A DNA stretch of 64,000 bases from positions 1-64,000 of the forward strand of contig JBHHWO010000001.1 of assembly GCA_046756565.1 (NCBI GenBank). Reading direction: 5' to 3'. How positions within the stretch are numbered: position 1 is the stretch's first letter; each line of letters begins with the position of its first letter. The notes below the pieces were generated by a model that was not told the DNA's origin, made no database searches, and saw nothing but the letters and a program-made list of their open reading frames with translations. This DNA is from CALZIK01 sp046756565. GTDB taxonomy: Bacteria; Acidobacteriota; Thermoanaerobaculia; Multivoradales; JAHEKO01. Positions 24,562-32,133 of this stretch are shown in pieces. Both the position numbers and the translations under genes were made by a program.

Positions 24562-26835
24562 TCAGGGGCTCGCGCTCTGTTCAGGCACGATCTCCACCCT
24601 GAAGCCGTTTCCCGTCGTGACCGAGAGCCCGTTGTGCAAGGCAATCAACTGCCCGGCGCGAAAGATCACCTCCGACGCCACCTCGAACCCGGCTCCGGCC
24701 GAAAGCGACTCGCAGGCGTGGAAGACCGTCGGCGTCTCGACTGTCTGAGGCCCTAGAGCAACATCGCCCTGGCAGGTCTCGAAGACCGCGGTGAGATCGC
24801 GGTTGCCGCCGATTGCGAAGTCCAGCACCAGATCGAGGCTCACCCGAACCGCGCCCTCCTCCCAGCGCACGAACGCCGAGCCCGGAGCGGTCGTGGCGGC
24901 AAGCTCGAGAGCAATGCCGTCGGTGAAGATCTCGGCGCAATCACCGGCACAGTCGATACCGGCCGGATCGCTCGTGACCTGGCCCGCACCCGAGCCGGCG
25001 AGCGCCACCTCGATCTCGGAGACGGGAATCAAGGTCGCCGGCGCCACCGCCGTCGGAGTCAGAGCCATCGGTGAACCCGTCTCGAGCACGCCGAGGGTCA
25101 GCTGCAGATCGCCCGGCGCCGCGTTGGCATCGAAGGCGAAGTTGTACATGATGCCCCAGTCGAGCTCATTGCCGGCCGGCGCCGAAAAGGTGATACCTCC
25201 AGCATTGACGGTGGCCGCCCAATCGTTGCCGGTGACTCCGTCCTGATCTCCGAACCAGGCGTTCCAGACTGTCGCTCCCGGCGGTAACGGCACCGTGAAC
25301 GAGTCGATTTGCCGATCGAAATCGAAGTTCATGAGCGCATACTCGTAGTGGGTCAGGCCGGAGGGCAGCTGGGTCGCGATCACGGCCACCTTGAGCTCGC
25401 CTTCGTCCGGGTTGGTGGTGACGGTCACGTTAGCCGCGTTCGGCGGCGGCGCGACCGGATCCAACCAGGTGTCGAGCGCCGATCCGTTGGTGAGCGAGAC
25501 ATCGTCGAACGGAAATGTCCATGGACCGGGTGGATCGGGAGGGGGCGGAGGAACCGGAGGCGTAGGCAGCACGGCCCGGTGCCCCATGCTGTTGAAGATG
25601 TCGATGTCCTCCTGCACGACGTACCAGGCTTCGACGCGATACGAAGCACCCGGTATCGTGAGGTCCGCCACCGGGGCGGTGAGCCGATGCTCGAAACCGT
25701 CCGCATGGTCACCGTCGTCGTGACCGCGCAAATCGTCCGGCGGCGGCCCGTCGAAGTGCGAGCCGGTCTTGTTCCAGGTGGTCGCCCAGTCCGTGCTGGA
25801 CGCGGTGACCTCCTCGCGCGGCGCGAGATACCTGCGGTTGGAGTTGGTTCCCGCTCCGTAGAGATCCGTGCAGTCGTTGAAGAGAACCTGATCCCACTGG
25901 CAGTCGCACGGCGGGGTGTTGGCCGAGAAGAAAGCGTGCTTGACGTCCGAGCGCCCGATCTGCTCGATCCTGCCGTTGAAGGTTCGATAAAGGTGCATGA
26001 CCAGAAACGGATGTTGCCCGACCACGTTGAGTGGCGCGGTACCGTCCGGCGCGATCGAGCGAAACCACTTCACGTCGGCCGTCCCGACGTTTTGAAGGCG
26101 CACAGCGGGCGCCAGCGCCACCCGCGTCGCGTCGCAGTGCGCCTCGTCGACCGAGGTCATGCTCTCGAGCAGCACATCCACCGGTCCGCCGTAGTCGGGA
26201 ACGCACGTCCCCCCCGCCCTGCTGATGCCTGGGGCCGAAGATCCGTCAATCTCCCGGTTCGTCACGCCCGCCCGAATGTGCGCCTCTCCTAGAGCCAGTC
26301 CCTCGAGCTCGGGCCGGCCGAGCCGTTCGGCAAGCTGCCCGGAGAGCCGCAGATCCATGTTCTGGAACAGGACCTCTTTTCCGTCCGCGCTCTGCTGGAT
26401 ATGCGGATTGTCGAGAACGAAGACCAGACTGCCGTCGACGGCCCGCATCTCGAACGCATTCGGCGGCAAGCCGGGATGAAGCTCGAAACCCACGAGTGAG
26501 ATGCGATCCGGTGCCCAGAAGAGCTCAAAGCCTCCTTCGTGCGCGAGGCGGCCGGAGAGCGGGCCACGGTAGGAGCTCGAAGGCGAAGCGAGTCCGAGAA
26601 TCGAAGACTCCGAGATCGTGAACGCCATGAAGCCGTCTCGAGTCTCGGGCGTAGCCGTCACCGCCCCAACGGAGATCGCCAGATCCGAGATCAGGTGATC
26701 GTTGAACCGAATCCGCGTCGTGCCTCCGGAGAGCTCGATCGATGGAGCGGCGATGCCCTGAGCCGGCAGACCGACCCCCAAGGCGATCCAGACCACACCA
26801 GCCAGGCGGAATTGCCACTGCATGGAGCCATTCAT
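24562..26835 (-). CDS. Secreted multidomain protein ending in a coat-hanger-like module
   Basis: About 757 residues from ATG 26835 (AGGAA eight bases upstream), with signal peptide LAGVVWIALGVGLPAQGIA. Residues ~25-190 are beta-rich. A central cysteine-rich domain contains HPFLVMHLYR, SDVKHAFFSAN, CDCQWDQ and CTDLYGAGTNSNRRYLAPRE, a pattern I recall from uncharacterised planctomycete and acidobacterial secreted proteins. It is followed by a beta-sandwich region, an InlB-B-repeat-like unit (VTSDPAGIDCAGDCAEIFTDG) near residue 590, and a C-terminal segment VIFRAGQLIALHNGLSVTTG of the 3-coathanger stack type, similar to the end of the neighbouring DUF11 giant. Function is unknown. Only 18 bases separate its start from the divergent amidohydrolase gene. 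Confidence 0.72.
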   Translation of the reverse strand: MNGSMQWQFRLAGVVWIALGVGLPAQGIAAPSIELSGGTTRIRFNDHLISDLAISVGAVTATPETRDGFMAFTISESSILGLASPSSSYRGPLSGRLAHEGGFELFWAPDRISLVGFELHPGLPPNAFEMRAVDGSLVFVLDNPHIQQSADGKEVLFQNMDLRLSGQLAERLGRPELEGLALGEAHIRAGVTNREIDGSSAPGISRAGGTCVPDYGGPVDVLLESMTSVDEAHCDATRVALAPAVRLQNVGTADVKWFRSIAPDGTAPLNVVGQHPFLVMHLYRTFNGRIEQIGRSDVKHAFFSANTPPCDCQWDQVLFNDCTDLYGAGTNSNRRYLAPREEVTASSTDWATTWNKTGSHFDGPPPDDLRGHDDGDHADGFEHRLTAPVADLTIPGASYRVEAWYVVQEDIDIFNSMGHRAVLPTPPVPPPPPDPPGPWTFPFDDVSLTNGSALDTWLDPVAPPPNAANVTVTTNPDEGELKVAVIATQLPSGLTHYEYALMNFDFDRQIDSFTVPLPPGATVWNAWFGDQDGVTGNDWAATVNAGGITFSAPAGNELDWGIMYNFAFDANAAPGDLQLTLGVLETGSPMALTPTAVAPATLIPVSEIEVALAGSGAGQVTSDPAGIDCAGDCAEIFTDGIALELAATTAPGSAFVRWEEGAVRVSLDLVLDFAIGGNRDLTAVFETCQGDVALGPQTVETPTVFHACESLSAGAGFEVASEVIFRAGQLIALHNGLSVTTGNGFRVEIVPEQSASP

Positions 26836-26853
26836 ACTAGCGGTTCCTGTGAA

Positions 26854-28317
26854 ATGATTCGCCCCACGATGTTCTTCAGCGTTTCGTGGAGGGCGCTCCG
26901 CCGCGGGCGCCTCGGACCGTTGATCTGCCTCGCCGTCCTCGGCTGCCAGCCGGCTCCCGAAGAAGCTGTCGCACCGGCCGGCCAGGCGAGCGTCGGACTG
27001 CTGGTTTCGGGCGGAACGGTGGTCACGATGGATGCCGCGGGGACCGTGGTCTCCGACGGCGCCGTAGCGATCGAAGACGGCGAGATCCTGGCGGTCGGCG
27101 GCCGCGCCGAGCTGGAATCCGAATACGGGAGATTCCGTCGCGTGCCAGCCGGCGGCGGCGTCATCCTGCCCGGCCTGATCAACGCGCACACTCACGTACC
27201 GATGGTCTTGTTTCGCGGACTAGCCGACGATCTCGAGCTCATGGATTGGCTGGAGAATCACATCTTTCCGGCCGAGGCCGAGCACGTCGACGAGGAGTTC
27301 GTGCGCGTCGGCACCCGGCTCGCCTGCCTCGAGATGCTCCTCGGTGGGATCACCACCTTCGTGGACGGCTATTACTTCGAGGATGCGATCGCGGAAGAGG
27401 CCGAAGCCTGCGGGATGCGCGCGGTCCTGGGCTCGACCTTGATCGACTTTCCGGCACCCGACAACAAGACCTGGGACGACGCGGTCGACTACGCGCGAGC
27501 TTTCGTCGGGAAGTGGCGCGGACACCCCACGATCACAGCGGCCCTGGGGCCTCACTCGCCATACACCGTGTCGGCTGAGCACCTCAAGGAGGCCCATGCT
27601 GTGGCGACCGAGCTCGGTGCGCCGCTTCTGATCCACCTGGCCGAGGATCGCGGTGAGATCGAGCGAGTGACGCGGGCGACCGGCATGACCTCGGTCGACT
27701 ACCTCGACAGCTTGGGGCTTCTCGACAGCCGGATGCTCGCGGCGCACATGGTGTGGCCGACTCCGAGCGAGATTCAGCTTCTCGCTGAGCGCGGCGTCAG
27801 CGTAGCGCACTGCCCGCAGTCGAACATGAAAGTCGCCGCCGGCGTGGCGCCGGTACCCGCCATGCTCGCGGCCGGCGTCGCGGTCGGTATCGGAACCGAT
27901 GGAGCCGCCTCCAACAACGACCTCAATCTCTGGGAAGAGATCGACAGCGCCGCCAAGCTGGCGAAGGTCACCGCCGCCGACCCGACCGTGGTCAGCGCTC
28001 GCGAGGCCATGGCGCTGGCGACGATCGGCGGCGCGCGCGCCCTCGATATGGAGCACCTGATCGGCTCGCTCGAGACCGGCAAGCGGGCCGATCTGATCGT
28101 GGTCTCCGCCGCGGGAGTCCATCAGCAGCCCCAGCCCACCGGCGAGAACCCCTACTCGCTTCTGACCTACGCGACCAAGGCTTCCGACGTCCAAACCGTG
28201 ATCATCGAAGGGCGCTTGGTGGTCGAGAACCGCGAGGTTCTGACCCTGGATGCAGGCACGGTGTTGGCGGACGCCGCGAGGGTGCGGCGCCGGATGACGG
28301 AGGGGCCCCAGGGCTAA
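26854..28317 (+). CDS. Amidohydrolase lipoprotein (MTA/SAH deaminase-like)
   Basis: About 487 residues from ATG 26854, with a second possible ATG at 26869. A lipoprotein signal ends at the lipobox VLGC, so the enzyme should be anchored facing the periplasm. The body is an ATZ/TRZ-type metal-dependent amidohydrolase: NAHTHVPMVLFRGLADDLEL gives the HxH pair, HLAEDRGEIERV and AAHMVWPT the further histidines, and VGIGTDGAASNNDLN the metal aspartate. The closest subfamily is 5'-methylthioadenosine/S-adenosylhomocysteine deaminase. A lipoprotein form is unusual for those cytoplasmic enzymes, so the substrate may be an extracellular amino-heterocycle. It is followed after ten bases by a glutamine amidotransferase gene. 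Confidence 0.87.
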   Translation: MIRPTMFFSVSWRALRRGRLGPLICLAVLGCQPAPEEAVAPAGQASVGLLVSGGTVVTMDAAGTVVSDGAVAIEDGEILAVGGRAELESEYGRFRRVPAGGGVILPGLINAHTHVPMVLFRGLADDLELMDWLENHIFPAEAEHVDEEFVRVGTRLACLEMLLGGITTFVDGYYFEDAIAEEAEACGMRAVLGSTLIDFPAPDNKTWDDAVDYARAFVGKWRGHPTITAALGPHSPYTVSAEHLKEAHAVATELGAPLLIHLAEDRGEIERVTRATGMTSVDYLDSLGLLDSRMLAAHMVWPTPSEIQLLAERGVSVAHCPQSNMKVAAGVAPVPAMLAAGVAVGIGTDGAASNNDLNLWEEIDSAAKLAKVTAADPTVVSAREAMALATIGGARALDMEHLIGSLETGKRADLIVVSAAGVHQQPQPTGENPYSLLTYATKASDVQTVIIEGRLVVENREVLTLDAGTVLADAARVRRRMTEGPQG

Positions 28318-28327
28318 GCATCTACCG

Positions 28328-29065
28328 ATGCCCGCGGTTGACCGCCTTCGCTTGCTCTTGCTTCAGATCCGGGAGCCGGACGATCCTGTGATCGAGGAGG
28401 AGCGGGCCTCGTTCGCGGACAAGGCGGGAATCGCGGTCGAGCAGATTCTGCTTCACAATCTGCTCGACGGTCCACCGACCCATGCCGAGATAGGGGCCTG
28501 CGACGGCTTGCTGGTGGGCGGGAGCGGCGACTACTACGTCTCCAAAGGGCACATGCCCGGCTTCGACGAGCTCATGCGGTTCTTCGTCCAGGTCGCCGAG
28601 CGCGGCTACCCGACTTTTGCCTCCTGCTTCGGCTTCCAGCTCATGGTGAAGGCTCTAGGGGGCCACATCGTCCACGATCCCGCCAACACCGAGCTGGGGA
28701 CCCTCGAGCTGGCCCTGACCGACGCGGGCGCCAACGACCCGCTCATGAGAGGACTGCCGGCGCGCTTCAACGCCCAGCTCGGCCACAAGGATCGCGCTGA
28801 CCGATTGCCCCCCGGATTCCAGAACCTCGCGACCGGGCCACTATGCCACTACCAAGCCTTTCGAGTCCCGGACAAACCGATCTGGGCGACCCAGTTCCAC
28901 CCGGAGCTCGACGGTCACACCAATCGAGGACGGTACCTTCGGTACCTCGAGGGCTACGCTCAGCACCTCACCGAAGAGGAGCAGCAAAAAGCTCTCGAGA
29001 ACTACCGCGACAGCCCCGAGACCGAACACCTGCTCAAGCGCTTCATCGAGCTGGTTTTCAACTGA
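28328..29065 (+). CDS. Class I glutamine amidotransferase-like protein
   Basis: A 245-residue GATase1-fold protein. The nucleophile elbow is FASCFGFQLM with Cys100, and the catalytic histidine and glutamate are His191 and Glu193 in WATQFHPE, so the triad is complete. Stand-alone relatives of GMP synthase (GuaA-type glutaminase without synthetase) hydrolyse gamma-glutamyl amides in several catabolic or detoxification routes. It lies ten bases after the amidohydrolase gene and 30 bases before the AhpD-like gene, probably in one operon. The amide donor/acceptor is not known. Confidence 0.87.
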   Translation: MPAVDRLRLLLLQIREPDDPVIEEERASFADKAGIAVEQILLHNLLDGPPTHAEIGACDGLLVGGSGDYYVSKGHMPGFDELMRFFVQVAERGYPTFASCFGFQLMVKALGGHIVHDPANTELGTLELALTDAGANDPLMRGLPARFNAQLGHKDRADRLPPGFQNLATGPLCHYQAFRVPDKPIWATQFHPELDGHTNRGRYLRYLEGYAQHLTEEEQQKALENYRDSPETEHLLKRFIELVFN

Positions 29066-29095
29066 ACCGAGCAGGTTACACAGGAGTACCTCAAA

Positions 29096-29686
29096 ATGGC
29101 CCACGTGGAACCCCTTCCCGCCGATGCGAATCCCGAGCTGGCCGACGCTTTCGAGACCTTCGAGCGGATCCTGGGCTTCGTGCCCAACAGCCTGCTCACC
29201 ATGCAGCGCTGCCCCGAAATCGTCGAGGGCTTCGGTGCGCTGACCCGCTCGATCATGCACGACGCCGGTGGAGTCGATCTGGGCTTCCTGCGCCTCGCGG
29301 CTCATATCGCGAGCCGGGCGGCGGGCTGCCGGTATTGCGAGGCCCATTCGCTGGTGGCAGCACAGATCCACGGCGTGAGCAAGGAGAAGGTCGACGCGAT
29401 CTGGGACTACCGGACTTCGCCGCGCTACACCGAGGCCGAGCGCGCGGCCCTCGATTTCGCCGCCGCGGCCGGCGCCGTGCCCAACGCGGTGGATGACGAC
29501 ATCATGGCCAACCTCAAGGTCCACTGGAGCGAAGAGCAGATCGTAAGGATCCTGGCAGCGGTGAGCCTCTACGGCTTCCTCAACCGCTGGAACGACTCGA
29601 TGGCGACGACTCTCGAATCGGCGCCCAAGGAAGTCGCCGACCGGGCGTTGACGCCGCGCGGTTGGGACGAAGGCAAACACGGATAG
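29096..29686 (+). CDS. AhpD/carboxymuconolactone decarboxylase-like peroxidase-type protein
   Basis: A 196-residue all-helical protein with the AhpD redox motif CRYCEAH (Cys78, Cys81, His84) in the context AAHIASRAAGCRYCEAHSL. Members with this motif use the cysteine pair to reduce peroxides or other oxidants. The N-terminal LGFVPNSLLTMQRCPEIVEGF is typical of the 'peroxidase-related' branch of the family. It is the third gene of the likely operon after the amidohydrolase and amidotransferase. The physiological electron partner is not apparent. Confidence 0.85.
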   Translation: MAHVEPLPADANPELADAFETFERILGFVPNSLLTMQRCPEIVEGFGALTRSIMHDAGGVDLGFLRLAAHIASRAAGCRYCEAHSLVAAQIHGVSKEKVDAIWDYRTSPRYTEAERAALDFAAAAGAVPNAVDDDIMANLKVHWSEEQIVRILAAVSLYGFLNRWNDSMATTLESAPKEVADRALTPRGWDEGKHG

Positions 29687-30143
29687 CCCGAGGTGAGTTC
29701 CGTCTGTTGTCGGCGCATCGGCAGCGATCGACAATAGCATTGGCAGCGCGTCCCTCGCTCCGCACTCGGCGGAGTCGATCCGCCTGGGCCTCATTCGTCG
29801 CGGCCTCGGACGGCGCGACACGGTCATCAGAGCATGGCGCCTTCGGCTCGACCCTGCGGGTGGGTGCTCGCCGTGAAAGGCACCTCGGCCCAACGCCGGG
29901 CACAGAGGCCCGACGCTACTCCTTCTGAATGGATGCCTCGCCTCCGGCCTCGAATCACTCCGCTCCCCGACGGCCTCCGGACGCTGGTGCCGTATCCACT
30001 GCAGTTCCGGAGCACGCCAGGTAGCGCAGCCACCTGTGGGCGGCGCTCGAAGGTACCTCTAGCGTGTAGCGGCCACCAAGAAATGGGGCTCCTGATCCTG
30101 CTAAACTTCGGCCTCCCCGCGACTTACCCGTCCCCGAGGTCCA
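29687..30143. other. Intergenic gap of 457 bp, no gene found
   Basis: Open frames here are short and have no ribosome site or recognisable protein. A GTGTAGCGGCC string near 30063 matches the arm of the inverted repeat at 16371. No tRNA-like fold or terminator with a T-run was seen. The promoter of the radical SAM gene presumably lies in the last part. Confidence 0.5.
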
Positions 30144-31997
30144 ATGCTCCGCGTAGTCCAACAGAATACCCACACCAGGGAACTCCCCTTCTTCATCCAG
30201 ACCACCCGCCCGGTGACCTTCGCCGCCGGGTTCCATGCGGAGGAGGGAGTCGGTCTCGACGCCTTCACTTGGATGTCTGAGAGCGGAGTCATCGAGTTCG
30301 AGGCCGAGGCGGTGGCGCGATTTCTCGAGTTCGAGGTCTTCTGCGAGTTCTATGACTTGTCGCAGCACCTGACCACCAGCAATGCGGACGAAGCGCAAGA
30401 GCTCGAGCTGGTGCGGGGCTGGAACCGGGCCTCGGTCGCGGTCGCCCCCGGGAGCACGAGCGTGGCGGTCGAAGCCAGCAAGCTCTACCCGCTCGAGTAC
30501 TACCCCGGGGATCCCCGTGCGCTGGCCGTGCGCTTCCGGATGCCACGTCTTCACCAGGACGCCGAGCGGCATCGCCACGTCACCCACCAGCACGCCAACA
30601 CGGTGCTCAACCGCCGGGAGATGCTCGACGGCAAGCACTTCTTGACCTCGACGGCTCCGGCGCTCGGCATCGACATGTACGGCGTCTGCAACGTCAAGCC
30701 GGCCTGCGTCTACTGCGAGTGGGATTTCTCCAAGGCCCAGGAGGGCGACTACGTCGACGCTCCGTTCGACGCCAGCCTGCTCGAAGAATGGGGCGACTTC
30801 TTCGATAACTCGAAGGACCTCATCAACTGCTCGATCGGCGAGCCGTTCATGATGAAGAACTTCGACGAGCTCATGGACATCTTCGGCGACCGCGGAAAGT
30901 TCCTCGAGATCACGACCAACGGCCAGATCCTGACTGACAAGAACATCGAAAAGCTCCTCGGCCGAAACATCGATCTCTACATCTCGCTCGACGCAGGCAC
31001 GCCCGAGACCTATGCCAAGGTCCGCAATGACCGGTTCGACGACATCCTGGTCAATCTAAGACGCCTGATTCGAGCCAAGGGTGGATCCGGCCAGCTCCCC
31101 CGGATCAACCTGGTGTTCATGCCGATGAAAGTCAACGTCCACGAGCTCGAGGACTTCGTCAAAATCTGCGCCGATCTGGACGTCGACCGCATGATCTTGC
31201 GGCCACTCAACTACAGCGAGATCACCAATCTCGACTGGGAGCGGGGCGGCTATCACTTCAGCTACCGCAAGGAGCTCCTGCCCTTCGATGTCCTGGCCCG
31301 GACGAGCGCTCTGGCCGCCCATCTGGCACGCAAGTACGGCGTCGAGATCTCGGATCAGATGGATTTCGGCAGCGCCGAGGCCGAGGCCTTTGCGCACGAA
31401 TTCGCCGCCGAGGAATACCAAGAGGCGCCGGAGGGCGCAAAAGCCGCCGCGAGCGAGGTGCCGACGCCGGCGACTCCGATCTCCGGCAATCCGATCGCGA
31501 TGACCGCAATGGAAGTCGCGGATGCCGAGCCGGAATCCGAGCTTCCCCCCCTGGGAGAGGACAAGGTGCCCATGTGTACCGAGCCCTGGAAGAGCCTCTA
31601 CATCCTGCGGCGCGGGGTGCTGCCCTGTTGCTATGGATCGGCTCGCGCCGGCCAGATGGACGAGTACCGCGACGCCTGGAATTCCCAGTTGTTCCAGGAT
31701 CTTCGCCGCGAGCTCTCAGCCGGCCGCTTCCACTACTACTGCCTGGATTCCCAGGCCTGCCCGCTGGTGCGCAAGGCCGAGGCTGCCGGCGAGCTGCCGA
31801 AAGCCCAGATCGCCTTCATGCGCTTCTGGACCAAGTGGTACTGGCTGGACCGCCGCCTCTGGGGCCTACCCGGCAAGTACCTCTTCACGCCCGCCAAGTA
31901 CGTCGCCATTCGAATCTTGAGGGTCGTGAGCGAAGAGGGCTACACCAAGCGGGTTCTCGGTAGGTACTGGCGACGTCTGCGCGGCGCCGAGGGGTAG
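30144..31997 (+). CDS. Radical SAM/SPASM protein with non-standard cluster spacing
   Basis: A 617-residue protein. Residues 1-~170 form a separate beta-rich N-terminal domain. The radical SAM domain follows, with Cys182, Cys188 and Cys191 in MYGVCNVKPACVYCEWD. That is CX5CX2C instead of the usual CX3CX2C. ITTNGQILTDKNIEKLL and DLYISLDAGTPETYAKVRND are the expected TIM-barrel strands, and NLVFMPMKVNVHELEDFV follows. After a ~55-residue Ala/Pro-rich linker (residues ~415-470) comes a SPASM-like region with MCTEPWKSLYILRRGVLPCC and HYYCLDSQACPLV, cysteines that should bind an auxiliary [4Fe-4S] cluster. SPASM enzymes modify peptides or carry out dehydrogenations. No precursor peptide is seen nearby, so the substrate is unknown. 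Confidence 0.85.
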   Translation: MLRVVQQNTHTRELPFFIQTTRPVTFAAGFHAEEGVGLDAFTWMSESGVIEFEAEAVARFLEFEVFCEFYDLSQHLTTSNADEAQELELVRGWNRASVAVAPGSTSVAVEASKLYPLEYYPGDPRALAVRFRMPRLHQDAERHRHVTHQHANTVLNRREMLDGKHFLTSTAPALGIDMYGVCNVKPACVYCEWDFSKAQEGDYVDAPFDASLLEEWGDFFDNSKDLINCSIGEPFMMKNFDELMDIFGDRGKFLEITTNGQILTDKNIEKLLGRNIDLYISLDAGTPETYAKVRNDRFDDILVNLRRLIRAKGGSGQLPRINLVFMPMKVNVHELEDFVKICADLDVDRMILRPLNYSEITNLDWERGGYHFSYRKELLPFDVLARTSALAAHLARKYGVEISDQMDFGSAEAEAFAHEFAAEEYQEAPEGAKAAASEVPTPATPISGNPIAMTAMEVADAEPESELPPLGEDKVPMCTEPWKSLYILRRGVLPCCYGSARAGQMDEYRDAWNSQLFQDLRRELSAGRFHYYCLDSQACPLVRKAEAAGELPKAQIAFMRFWTKWYWLDRRLWGLPGKYLFTPAKYVAIRILRVVSEEGYTKRVLGRYWRRLRGAEG

Positions 31998-32026
31998 AGA
32001 GCCCGGGCGTCTCAAGATCCCACGGT

Positions 32027-32102
32027 GTCATCCTGAGCGCAGCGAAGGATCTCGGAGAAGAGGGCTCTTCCCCCCGGGATTCCTCGCTGCGCTCCGAATG
32101 AC
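32027..32102. repeat. Palindromic intergenic repeat of the GTCATCCTGAGCG type
   Basis: A 76-bp element whose left end GTCATCCTGAGCGCAGCGAA and right end TCGCTGCGCTCCGAATGAC are imperfect inverted copies around a ~30-base centre. Repeats of this consensus are widespread between genes in many phyla. It sits between convergent radical SAM and malic enzyme genes. Confidence 0.8.
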
Positions 32103-32133
32103 GTGGCGAGAACGACCTCTCGGAGGCTACCGG

